This document shows positions 8,603 to 15,606 of a stretch of 64,000 nucleotides of DNA, piece after piece. The position numbers were made by a program, and so were the translations under genes. The DNA lies in the NCBI RefSeq assembly GCF_013282725.1, contig NZ_CP054043.1, positions 1,364,001 through 1,428,000 of the forward strand, given 5' to 3'. This DNA comes from Yersinia mollaretii ATCC 43969. Its GTDB lineage: Bacteria > Pseudomonadota > Gammaproteobacteria > Enterobacterales > Enterobacteriaceae. The notes under the pieces are model-generated. The model searched no databases and was not told the origin of the DNA. It was given only the letters and a program-made list of their open reading frames with translations. Position 1 is the stretch's first letter; each line of letters begins with the position of its first letter.

Positions 8603-9232
8603 ATGACTACTGATAGTTTAGTTAACAAATCTTTTGATTTTATTGTGGCAGCAGCTCAAGCTATAGATAAGATAGGGCTTCAATCCAACAATTATGGCTC
8701 CGTGCTTACAGCTATCATTGTTGCTATAATATTATTTTTTATTAAAGAGTTTGTCAGGTCACCACCGAAATTATCTGGAGTTTTCTACCTAAAATCAACA
8801 ACAATAGAGTCATCTTATAATCCATTTAAAGGTATGGTTCTTTATCATACATTAATCATTTTCTCTGATGGGGTAATTATAGAAGGGACCTCTGAAAAAA
8901 CGGCGGAGAAAGATATAAATAAAGGTGACTGGTTATTTGTTGGAAAAAATAGACCTAGAGGGAAAGTAACCGGAAGAATTGAGAGAAGATATTTAAGATC
9001 TCATAAAATAAATATACATATAGAGGAAAATGGCAATTTAAGAGTCTCATCACACTACATTTCTTTAAAAAGAAATAATTCTTTTCCATGGTTTTTTGGG
9101 CGAACAAGAACGACTAATACATTTTTGGGCGAGTTTTTTTCTAGCTCAGCAGATTCGAAAGGTACTATAATATGTCAAGAATCAAAATTTATAGATTATC
9201 CTTTGCAGTCTTCACCATCCCGATATTCATAA
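8603..9232 (+). CDS. Membrane-anchored beta-rich protein of unknown function
   Basis: 209 residues. A hydrophobic helix at about 32-49 (VLTAIIVAIILFFI) anchors the protein; the rest is basic and strand-rich with regularly spaced Gly (LSGVFYL, FSDGVIIEGTSE, RGKVTGRIERR, FLGEFFSSS), suggesting a small beta barrel or sandwich. That layout recalls the S-2TM/Cap15 type of membrane effectors, but only one membrane segment is clear and the resemblance is weak. It overlaps the following GT51 gene by 61 bases, implying a coupled two-gene unit. Strong AT bias against the alpha gene indicates recent acquisition. It is in a cargo position behind the alpha terminator. Confidence 0.7.
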   Translation: MTTDSLVNKSFDFIVAAAQAIDKIGLQSNNYGSVLTAIIVAIILFFIKEFVRSPPKLSGVFYLKSTTIESSYNPFKGMVLYHTLIIFSDGVIIEGTSEKTAEKDINKGDWLFVGKNRPRGKVTGRIERRYLRSHKINIHIEENGNLRVSSHYISLKRNNSFPWFFGRTRTTNTFLGEFFSSSADSKGTIICQESKFIDYPLQSSPSRYS

Positions 9233-9828
9233 TGATATTTTTTTTGAAACGTATCAATTATAAGCCATTAAATAAAGATTTAAAAAAATGCTTAGATCAA
9301 ATTTTAAATTATCAAGCGAATGAAAATAAATTAATTACAAGTCAATTGTTAATAGCTTTAATTGTCTCAGAGGATCATAGGAATCATCTTCATTTTGGTG
9401 TCGATCCTCTAGCAATGATACGCGCTATAAAATTACGTATTTTTGATGGAAAACATCAAGGAGCAAGTACGATAGAACAGCAGTTTGTTAGAACAGTCAC
9501 TCAGCGTTATGAGAGAACTATAAGAAGAAAGATAAGAGAACAAATTTTGGCTGTTATGTTAAATCAGTTGGTAACTAAAAAAATAATATCGATAAGTTAT
9601 TTAAATTGTGCATTTTATGGAAGCGGTATGATAGGTGCTTTAGGAATTGAGAAAATAAAAAATACTACAGAAGATTTCTTTGAATCAAAATGTATTGCAT
9701 ACCTCAAGTACCCAAAACCAATTATTGAGGGTGGTTTACATTCAAAAAAGCACACAGCAAGGCATAAGCATATAGAGGATTTATTACTAAAGAATAGTTT
9801 TTTTATTGAAAAAAACTTACTCAAATAA
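9172..9828 (+). CDS. Stand-alone GT51 peptidoglycan transglycosylase-like protein
   Basis: 218 residues with an N-terminal membrane helix (about 8-26) followed by a glycosyltransferase family 51 domain. The motifs are recognisable: SEDHRNHLHFGVD (catalytic Glu 67, Asp 68), QGASTIEQQF (96-105), RKIREQ (second Glu at 123), then KKIISISYLNCAFYGSG. The family polymerises lipid II into glycan strands. MtgA and class A PBPs are the usual hosts; here the phenylalanine in motif 1 is replaced and the domain is short. No transpeptidase domain. It overlaps the membrane protein gene upstream. Cargo of a phage satellite, so an anti-phage or lysis-modifying role is plausible but unproven. Confidence 0.82.
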   Translation: MSRIKIYRLSFAVFTIPIFIMIFFLKRINYKPLNKDLKKCLDQILNYQANENKLITSQLLIALIVSEDHRNHLHFGVDPLAMIRAIKLRIFDGKHQGASTIEQQFVRTVTQRYERTIRRKIREQILAVMLNQLVTKKIISISYLNCAFYGSGMIGALGIEKIKNTTEDFFESKCIAYLKYPKPIIEGGLHSKKHTARHKHIEDLLLKNSFFIEKNLLK

Positions 9829-9952
9829 ATATTCTAAAAAGAACTGTATTGAGCATTTACTTAGCCACAACTAGTATTTTTCTCCGGCTCCGGCTAAGTT
9901 ATAAAGAAAAATCTTATTTGTTACGAAACAATTTGAAGTCAAATCAAAAAAA

Positions 9953-10008
9953 CAGTCAGACAGTCAGACAGTCAGACAGTCAGACAGTCAGACAGTCAGA
10001 TTGTTTAC
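9953..10008. repeat. Seven perfect tandem copies of CAGTCAGA
   Basis: An uninterrupted 8-bp unit repeated seven times (56 bp), 125 bases after the GT51 stop. The unit length is not a multiple of three and no gene crosses it. Such perfect repeats change copy number by replication slippage. It lies in the 755-base gene-free stretch 9829-10584, which also holds two terminators and an iteron set. Confidence 0.97.
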
Positions 10009-10176
10009 CTATATGTGAAGCACATTGAATAAACAGCTTCACGATCGTTTCTACCGATCAATATGCTGTTATTGATCTGCCTAACCCATTGGACGCTATC
10101 AGTTACGACACTTATAGTTGCGTTGTACAAACCTCATACATCCAACACCGGGGAGCAATGTATCAGTGTGTACTCG

Positions 10177-10200
10177 GGCCTGCTTGCAGGCCTTTCTTTT
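10177..10200 (+). terminator. Strong terminator hairpin without an obvious gene upstream
   Basis: GGCCTGC-TT-GCAGGCC followed by TTTCTTTT. No convincing coding frame precedes it between 10010 and 10170, so it may end a small RNA or the GT51 transcript. Confidence 0.75.
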
Positions 10201-10243
10201 ATCCCCAATTCGTCCCACATATCTTGGCACCTCAAAAATAATC

Positions 10244-10268
10244 ACACCGGCCTAGGCCGGTGTTTTTG
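10244..10268 (+). terminator. Second terminator, perfect 20-bp palindrome
   Basis: ACACCGGCCTAGGCCGGTGT followed by TTTTG. Placed 44 bases after the previous terminator and just before the iterons, it would protect the crr-like region from transcription. Confidence 0.75.
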
Positions 10269-10281
10269 TATTCAATGGCCG

Positions 10282-10387
10282 ACTGTTCACAGCAAGTGAC
10301 CAGTTTGTATAAACTCGTCACTAACTCATCACCACCTAATGCATTGTATTTAAATAATTAAATTAAAAAGTGAACAGTGTGAACAGT
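10282..10387. other. Second iteron set (crr-like) of satellite A
   Basis: Contains ACTGTTCAC (10282-10290), a degenerate AGTGACCAGT (10295-10304), and two head-to-tail GTGAACAGT units at 10370-10378 and 10379-10387. In P4 the alpha protein needs both ori1 and the separate crr region with the same iterons. The pair with 3839-3943 reproduces that two-site layout, about 6.4 kb apart. Confidence 0.65.
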
Positions 10388-10584
10388 TTTTCTATAAATC
10401 TTTTTTCTCGGCTGATTTGAATATATGTCTAGTGAGTTATCACCCCAATAGTTGCTCAAAATATCACCGCATTAATTATTGTGTATAGGAAAGTGTATAG
10501 AATCATACTTCCATTTTTATATTTTTCTTATATATCAGTATTTAATGATATTTTAGGTATTCCTGTGGTCTGCCAAAACCAGTC

Positions 10585-10857
10585 TTACAAAGTCATCTGC
10601 GCTGTCCAGCACTTATAAATCACTGCTAACTTTTCTCTGGTTTTCTTCTGTGGGTAGGAATCTACGGCTTCCCATTGAGATACAGCGGATTGCGTGGTGC
10701 CAAGCCGTTCTGCTATTTCATATTGTGAAAACCCACGGTAAATACGACATGCTGCCAGTAAACTGACACCTTCAATAACCGTGATTTTCAAATAAACCCT
10801 ACCGCAGGAAAGCATGGGCCAGTATTTATGACGACGGTGAACTTGAGCAAAAAGCAA
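10585..10857 (-). CDS. XRE-type HTH protein, possibly N-terminally degraded
   Basis: The last 60 residues hold a clean helix-turn-helix: RIYRGFSQYEIAERLGTTQSAVSQWE, then KTREKLAVIYKC. The N-terminal 25 residues (HRRHKYWPMLSCGR) look unrelated to the family, so the original start may have been lost; no ATG lies closer to the domain. Likely a phage-type repressor or antitoxin remnant next to a delta relic. Confidence 0.5.
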   Translation of the reverse strand: MLFAQVHRRHKYWPMLSCGRVYLKITVIEGVSLLAACRIYRGFSQYEIAERLGTTQSAVSQWEAVDSYPQKKTREKLAVIYKCWTAQMTL

Positions 10858-11072
10858 CCTGTAAGTCTTTCTTACACGTTCGGCAGGAAGAAGCTCGGTA
10901 GGTAAGTCACAACATAATGCATTACAACTTATCGGTAATAATTGCTATGGGTTATCGGATTTGCTCAGTTTGAGAGATCTTTGGTTTTCGCGGCCGACCA
11001 TCAGCTTTCATTGCAAGAGACGACTCGTTTTTCCACGTCATCCAGAACAAATGGCACTTTTCCTACGTAGCT

Positions 11073-11180
11073 GACCGGGTAATAATTTTGTCGAGGCTTT
11101 TAACTGTCTTAAAGATGCAGGAGCAATAAAGGTTATAGCACTGGTAGCAGGTTTCTTGGGTCTGTTCCGACAGATAGTGT
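11073..11180 (-). pseudogene. Relic of an Ogr/Delta-type gene
   Basis: This stretch is clearly homologous to the internal part of the satellite B delta gene (17104-17215); for example GGGTAATAATT-TGTCGAGGC and GTCTGTTCCGACA-ATAG are shared, with scattered changes. Flanking coding sequence on both sides is gone and no full frame remains. It is evidence for a third, decayed P4-like element at this site. The rest of 10858-11196 contains no gene I can support. Confidence 0.75.
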
Positions 11181-11196
11181 TGGTTATAGGGATAAA

Positions 11197-11532
11197 TTAT
11201 CCCCGATTTTGTTCTGTGCACTGTTTTACTTGCACTAAAATCTCCATTTTTTGCTCTGGAGATAATGCCAGGAAAATAAGCATCATTTCGGCCAATGCAT
11301 CGTCGGCGGTATAGAAATAAGCTAACGGTACTTCTAACACCTGCGCCAACTGGTTAGCTGTGGTTATGCTGACTTCATGTACGCCTTTCTCGTAACGGTT
11401 TATACGCGTGCTTGCCACAAACTCATCAAGCCCAGCAGCAATGCCTAGCTTCTTCTGAGACAATCCTTTGGCAAGTCGAGCCTGCTTAAGTCTTTGACAA
11501 AAAACATTATGGTAATTAGGTCTTGTATTCAT
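11197..11532 (-). CDS. XRE family repressor-like regulator 1
   Basis: 111 residues, HTH of the Cro/CI type: RLKQARLAKGLSQKKLGIAAG, then ASTRINRYEKGVHEVS, with ANQLAQVLEVPLAYFY after it. About 60 percent identical by eye to regulator 2 at 11902-12231. Its upstream region carries two palindromes (11535-11586) centred on CTACG/CGTAG, probably its own operators. Divergent from the Ner-like gene. Confidence 0.85.
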   Translation of the reverse strand: MNTRPNYHNVFCQRLKQARLAKGLSQKKLGIAAGLDEFVASTRINRYEKGVHEVSITTANQLAQVLEVPLAYFYTADDALAEMMLIFLALSPEQKMEILVQVKQCTEQNRG

Positions 11533-11534
11533 AG

Positions 11535-11586
11535 CTACGATAATCGTAGTTTTCCCTTGAAGCAGATACTACGAATAACGTAGTAT
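11535..11586. promoter_or_regulatory. Two palindromic operators between XRE 1 and the Ner-like gene
   Basis: CTACGATAATCGTAG at 11535-11549 and ATACTACG-N5-CGTAGTAT at 11566-11586, both perfect dyads with the same half-site CTACG. Near-identical sites precede XRE 2 (12234-12283). Position suits control of both divergent genes. Confidence 0.8.
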
Positions 11587-11630
11587 CTATTGTGTATGTT
11601 CCTTTACAACTAAATTGTTAGGTGAGTGGT

Positions 11631-11876
11631 ATGAAAAATGATTGGCACCGGGCGGATATTATTGCCGCTTTGTGTAAACAGGGCACATCACTAACTGCAC
11701 TTTCTCGTTCTATTGGGCTAAGTTCATCGACACTGGCGAATGTACTGGTTCGACCTTGGCCTAAAGGTGAATGGTTAGTTGCCGAGGCGTTGGATATTCA
11801 TCCCGCTGAAATCTGGCCGAGTCGTTACTATGATAAGGAGGGCAAATTAATAGATCGTAAAATCAGAATTAGATAA
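11631..11876 (+). CDS. Ner/Nlp-family DNA-binding protein
   Basis: 81 residues from the ATG at 11631, preceded by AGGTGAG; a GTG at 11622 in frame is less likely. Shows the Ner/SfsB pattern: DWHRADIIAALCKQGTSL, LSRSIGLSSSTLANVL, PWPKGEWLVAEALDIHP and PAEIWPSRY. Ner of Mu-like phages represses early promoters. Here it lies between two paralogous XRE regulators and shares operators with the first. Confidence 0.85.
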   Translation: MKNDWHRADIIAALCKQGTSLTALSRSIGLSSSTLANVLVRPWPKGEWLVAEALDIHPAEIWPSRYYDKEGKLIDRKIRIR

Positions 11877-11901
11877 ATAGATTAAATGATTGTGTAATCT
11901 A

Positions 11902-12231
11902 TTAAGGGTTTAGCGATTTCATCTCTAATGATTTAAGTAACGCGGTTTGTTGCGATAGCGGTAACTCAGAAAATATCAGAATAAGCTTCGCCAGATTATC
12001 ATCATCTGCATAAAAATAGGCTAAAGGGATATTTAAAGCTTCCGCCAAGTGCTTAGCCGTCACGAGATTGGCCTCATGTACACCTTTCTCATAACGATTA
12101 ATACGCGCACTGGCAACGAATTCATCAATGCCAGCGGCAATGCCCAACCCTTTCTGGGACAGCCCTCGAAGCAAGCGGGCATCCTTAAGGCGTTGACTAA
12201 AAATATGTCGATTTTGTTGTTCTGAGTTCAT
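11902..12231 (-). CDS. XRE family repressor-like regulator 2
   Basis: 109 residues, paralogue of XRE 1: RLKDARLLRGLSQKGLGIAAG, ASARINRYEKGVHEAN, then LAEALNIPLAYFYADDDNLAKL. Convergent with the Ner-like gene (25-base gap). Upstream it has the same pair of palindromic operators as XRE 1, so the whole regulator-plus-operator cassette has been duplicated. Confidence 0.85.
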   Translation of the reverse strand: MNSEQQNRHIFSQRLKDARLLRGLSQKGLGIAAGIDEFVASARINRYEKGVHEANLVTAKHLAEALNIPLAYFYADDDNLAKLILIFSELPLSQQTALLKSLEMKSLNP

Positions 12232-12233
12232 GA

Positions 12234-12283
12234 CGACGATACTCGTAGGTATGAACTGATCTAGATACTACGAATAACGTAGT
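12234..12283. promoter_or_regulatory. Palindromic operators upstream of XRE 2
   Basis: An imperfect CGACGATACTCGTAG at 12234-12248 and ATACTACG-N5-CGTAGT at 12265-12283. The second has the same spacer and half-sites as the operator at 11566-11586, and the spacing between the two sites is preserved, which supports cross-regulation or recent duplication. Confidence 0.75.
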
Positions 12284-12325
12284 TAGATTATTTAAATAAG
12301 AGCGGCAGCCAATTAAATAGAAAAA

Positions 12326-12393
12326 GCCCGCTAATCTGCGGGCCTTCTGGTTTTATTCGTTCTGATGATAGCTTGCGAGACTTGAATCTGTTT
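12326..12393. repeat. Degenerate terminator-plus-att repeat left of dinD
   Basis: Hairpin GCCCGC-N6-GCGGGC (12326-12343), then a 22-base block at 12355-12376 (TTCGTTCTGATGATAGC and flanks), then TGAATCTGTTT at 12383-12393. The 22-base block differs at one base from 13517-13538 and the final 11 bases are identical to 13558-13568, with about 13 bases of the att core deleted. It reads as an older attachment-site scar. Confidence 0.7.
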
Positions 12394-12494
12394 GTAGAGT
12401 CGGTGGTTTTGAGCCTTGCTGTTAGTGGATTTTGGATAATGCGTTTTTTATTTAGGTGCATTCATGTGTCAGATCAAGTCGCGACTAATACACA

Positions 12495-13325
12495 TTAAGA
12501 CTGTTTTTTGCTCAGTTTCTTGGTGGCTGTTTCAATTTGCTTGATACTCTGCTCAGGTATTGGGAGATTCTCTGGCATTGTTCCTCCAAGCTCCTCGATC
12601 GTTTGTCTTACCTTCTTGCCAACATCGAAATGTGTCTGGTTTGCCTGTTGCTTCGAATTAATCTGATCCCTACGCAGTTTCTCTTCTGCTTGGGTTGCTC
12701 TAAATAGATTTGCCGCCAGTTCTGTTGACCCCATATGGTCGAGTATTCTCTGGCTCTTTTTTAATCCTTTACGTTGGTGAATAGCCTTCTGGTCTAAGCC
12801 GCCATATAAACCCTGATAACCATGATTTTGGAAAATAGCAAAATCTAAGTGTGTTTCAACGCCTGCCTGCTGTGCTACTTCTACCAACTGCTTATTGTGT
12901 TCTTTCAGTTCATTTCGGAGAAACAACCGCTTCTCGTCTTCGCGTAACCGCTTGAACGTTTCATCATCAGCAAGCTCTTGCCTACGTGTTTGCATTGCAA
13001 AGTAGGTTTGCCCTGCGGCTATAACCGGCTTAGTTGGATCGCCATTCTGTACAGTTAGATAGCAAGCGTACCTCGATAACTTGATGTCTTTGAGCTTTCT
13101 GCTTGCCCCTGAACCAATTTTGACCATATCGAGGACGTCCTCGAAATGGTCTTCAATATTGTGCCCGCTTTTGGAACAAGCCTCTTTTGCTTTATCAATA
13201 ACGGGGGTGAAGTGCCGATATTCTGAGTAATCCAATGTTTTTGCCAGATCTCTAGCTGACCAGTATTCGATGCCATCAGCATCAAGTTGCTTAATTTCTT
13301 CAATGGGTTGGTGATGTTCGTTCAT
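12495..13325 (-). CDS. dinD: DNA damage-inducible protein D-like (DinD)
   Basis: 276 residues, close to E. coli DinD (274), which acts on RecA filaments in vitro. N-terminal BRO/antirepressor-like domain: YWSARDLAKTLDYSEYRHF, then KDIKLSRYACYLTVQNGDP and GQTYFAMQTRRQEL; the C-terminal half has FQNHGYQGLYGGL and a charged helix ending KKLSKKQS. It is flanked by two att-like repeats and is not part of satellite A or B. No LexA box (CTGT-N8-ACAG) is visible upstream; a large inverted repeat lies there instead. Confidence 0.9.
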   Translation of the reverse strand: MNEHHQPIEEIKQLDADGIEYWSARDLAKTLDYSEYRHFTPVIDKAKEACSKSGHNIEDHFEDVLDMVKIGSGASRKLKDIKLSRYACYLTVQNGDPTKPVIAAGQTYFAMQTRRQELADDETFKRLREDEKRLFLRNELKEHNKQLVEVAQQAGVETHLDFAIFQNHGYQGLYGGLDQKAIHQRKGLKKSQRILDHMGSTELAANLFRATQAEEKLRRDQINSKQQANQTHFDVGKKVRQTIEELGGTMPENLPIPEQSIKQIETATKKLSKKQS

Positions 13326-13351
13326 CGCTCACTCCATGTATTCTTCGTGGT

Positions 13352-13406
13352 TATGAGGTAATAGCTATCATTGGCATAGCTGCTGGGTGATGGCTATTAC
13401 CTCATA
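13352..13406. promoter_or_regulatory. Perfect 14-bp inverted repeat upstream of dinD
   Basis: TATGAGGTAATAGC (13352-13365) and its exact complement GCTATTACCTCATA (13393-13406), separated by 27 bases that contain a smaller AGCTAT/ATAGCT dyad. Located 27 bases before the dinD start, so either an operator pair or a leader hairpin able to mask translation. Confidence 0.7.
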
Positions 13407-13486
13407 TCTTCCTTAATCGTAGGATAAGATGTGCGTGGAAATCATGCAGTTTCTTGATTCCTTATGCTAGCTAATGACAATAAAAA

Positions 13487-13506
13487 AACCCGCAGTTACG
13501 CGGGTT
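13487..13506. terminator. Terminator hairpin next to distal att
   Basis: AACCCGC-N6-GCGGGTT with a run of A on the left, thus a T-run when read leftward. On the side away from satellite B this could be the original yicC terminator, displaced by the insertion. Confidence 0.7.
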
Positions 13507-13539
13507 TGTTGGTCTCATTCGTTCTGGTGATAGCTTGCC

Positions 13540-13567
13540 AGAAGTTACTCAATGTTCTGAATCTGTT
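13540..13567. other. Distal attachment site of satellite B
   Basis: 28 bases matching the yicC 3' end at 25577-25604 with two mismatches (AGAAGTTACTC-x-AT-x-TTCTG, then AATCTGTT), in direct orientation. Direct repeats ending exactly around an integrase-bearing segment are the signature of site-specific integration. Satellite B therefore spans about 13,540-25,604 (12.0 kb). Confidence 0.85.
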
Positions 13568-13658
13568 TAATTTTTATCTGCCTAATATATTGTTTTTGTT
13601 GGTTTTTAGCTTAATTTTTTATTTTTTGGTACACTTTTTGGTACAGGGTGTAAAGTGG

Positions 13659-15374
13659 TTATTTCTCTTGGTAGTGGCGACGCAAGAACCTATTATTCTT
13701 AGTTAGAGATACACGTCTATATAAGTCGATATCAAGTTTTAATTTTTCTTTATCGATATCATTAATTTTATCACTATTTAGCGTCAAAATATATTGTGAG
13801 TCTTTAAGACAACTTGACTTTTCCGATAAATAATTCAGACTTTTTATTAAGGTATCTTGATCTACATCGAATATATTATCATGAATTAATAGGCGAGGAT
13901 GACGGATAAATGTATCATGCGTAAGTAAAAGAGTTAGATCATAAAAGAACACTTTCTCCCTTTCATTACTATGACTACCATCATCATAAATTCTTAAATC
14001 TATATTTATAACTTCTTTATTATCATTTGATTTTATATCAAAATGACACTTTCTATTTCCCATTACAAATTCATGAATGGAGAATATTGTTTCTTGAAAC
14101 TCTTTAATTACTTCCTTTCTATTTGATATAGATAAATCAAGATCTAAATTTTTACCTATTTTTTCAGCTTTTTTAGTTTTCCATTTTGAATCATAGTCAT
14201 CGTATTTTTTTATAAATGAAGATAACTGCGAGAAATCATGCAATTTCTTCTCATAAGCAAGAAAAAGGAATTTTATATTTCTTAGCTTTCCAGACTGCTT
14301 TAATATAGCAGTTTTTGAATGTAGTTTTTTGGAAACTTCATATATAGACTCCGATAACATATCTAACTCTCTAGTCAGAGACTCTCTTCTTGATTCAATC
14401 AATACTCGTTGAAATTCATCAATTTTCTTTTTAAAACTAATAACTTCATTAAGTTCTTTTTCTATGGCATCACCTAAGCCAGATTTTATTTTATTATATA
14501 AATCAATCACTTCAGATTCATTTATGTAATTATCACCAATGAATAGTTGTATTTTACTTAACTCTGATTTTAAAATAGCTCTTTTATTTCTAAACTCATC
14601 TAGCTTATTTTCATAAGTAGTAACTTCATCTTGTATTAATTCGTAGGTACTCTCACCCTCAAGGGATTCCATTTCCTTTTTAATATTGCTCAATTGAAAT
14701 TCTAAATCATTTATTTCTGAACGTGCGCTAGCTAATTTCTTACCTGTTACTGATTCAATGTCATCTTTTAATTTTCTTTTTAATAGAGCTAAATCACTTA
14801 TTTCTTTTTGTAGTTTCTTTATGTCTTTATATATTGATATATCTATTCCGAATAGATAAAGATGAGGTGTATAGTCTGTAGGTATTTTTAATTTAGTATC
14901 GTAGCAGTCTACTATAGATTTAAACTCAGAGCTTTCATCTCTTATTAATGGCCCCATCATTACTCTAAATGACGGATGATTAATATATTTTTTATCCATA
15001 AATAATAGATTTGTTAAAAACGCATTTGCATCATCAATACTTGAGAAGTGTTTAGCTACTCCGTCGACAATGAGTAGTGGATTATTCTCTCCTGAGATTG
15101 ATCTTTTAGATACTATCTTTTTTTGATTAATACAAAAATCCAGACATACATCTATATCTTCAGGGAAATCTTTTTTTGGTATTTTAGATAATCGGCTATG
15201 CTTAAAGTCCTTCATGAGGGCAAAGTTGATAAACTCAATAAGAAGCGATTTTCCTACGCCATTAGTTTTGTTTGAAGTATGATCTTTTTCACCAAGAATC
15301 AAATTTATACCGGCCTTAAACTCAATCGGTTCAAAAAAGAATGGCTCGCTATATAACTTATTAATTATTATCAT
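13659..15374 (-). CDS. ABC-3C system ATPase with DUF2326 domain
   Basis: 571 residues, SMC/Rad50-like. N-terminal Walker A is present in the split form GEKDHTSNKTNGVGKS (28-43); long coiled coils fill about 190-370; the C-terminal DUF2326 region has HPRLLIHDNIFDVDQDTL, a Walker-B-like segment. DUF2326 ATPases are the core of ABC three-component conflict systems. It overlaps the middle component gene by 14 bases, last in a three-gene unit. Very AT-rich compared with the satellite backbone. Expected to sense foreign nucleic acid and license an effector; the partner here is the SMEK protein. Confidence 0.85.
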   Translation of the reverse strand: MIIINKLYSEPFFFEPIEFKAGINLILGEKDHTSNKTNGVGKSLLIEFINFALMKDFKHSRLSKIPKKDFPEDIDVCLDFCINQKKIVSKRSISGENNPLLIVDGVAKHFSSIDDANAFLTNLLFMDKKYINHPSFRVMMGPLIRDESSEFKSIVDCYDTKLKIPTDYTPHLYLFGIDISIYKDIKKLQKEISDLALLKRKLKDDIESVTGKKLASARSEINDLEFQLSNIKKEMESLEGESTYELIQDEVTTYENKLDEFRNKRAILKSELSKIQLFIGDNYINESEVIDLYNKIKSGLGDAIEKELNEVISFKKKIDEFQRVLIESRRESLTRELDMLSESIYEVSKKLHSKTAILKQSGKLRNIKFLFLAYEKKLHDFSQLSSFIKKYDDYDSKWKTKKAEKIGKNLDLDLSISNRKEVIKEFQETIFSIHEFVMGNRKCHFDIKSNDNKEVINIDLRIYDDGSHSNEREKVFFYDLTLLLTHDTFIRHPRLLIHDNIFDVDQDTLIKSLNYLSEKSSCLKDSQYILTLNSDKINDIDKEKLKLDIDLYRRVSLTKNNRFLRRHYQEK

Positions 15375-15606
15375 TTTTTAACGTCACGTAAGGTTCATTA
15401 AATTCTATCAAGTCCAGTGTATAAAGAAAAATCATTCCATAATAGATTGATCTAACACCAAGAGTTTTATCCTTTTTTAATTCTCTTGCAAGGGAAAAAA
15501 TGCTAATACTCCCATTCTTGCTTTCACTTAGTAACTTTAATACTGATGCGCCAACTATAGGAGCTGATTTACTAATTTTCTCATCCTTAGAAAAGAGATT
15601 TAGCAT
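15361..15606 (-). CDS. ABC-3C middle component (small winged-helix-like protein)
   Basis: 81 residues from the ATG at 15606, which has AGGTG about nine bases upstream and overlaps the stop of the SMEK gene (ATGCTAA). A longer frame from 15639 has no ribosome site. Residues LFSKDEKISKSAPIVGASVLKLL, then ISIFSLARELKK and IYYGMIFLYTLDLIEF look like the small helical middle components that bridge ATPase and effector in ABC-3C loci. The assignment rests on size, position and this pattern. Confidence 0.75.
   Translation of the reverse strand: MLNLFSKDEKISKSAPIVGASVLKLLSESKNGSISIFSLARELKKDKTLGVRSIYYGMIFLYTLDLIEFNEPYVTLKNDNN

Noticed and set aside
9953..10008. CRISPR array
   Set aside because: The 8-bp units are contiguous with no spacers; it is a simple tandem repeat.
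10063..10299. 78-residue frame on the plus strand
   Set aside because: Crosses two strong terminators and an iteron; composition looks random.
11000..11060. Short frame ending in a GRPRKP motif on the minus strand
   Set aside because: Only about 20 codons; may be a terminase or recombinase fragment but cannot be assigned.
12300..12350. Possible tRNA-derived att near the regulator cluster
   Set aside because: No cloverleaf or T-loop GTTCRANNC consensus was found; the hairpin is a terminator.
13464..13706. 80-residue hydrophobic frame
   Set aside because: Runs through the att repeat and hairpin and into the ATPase gene; hydrophobicity comes from T-rich DNA.
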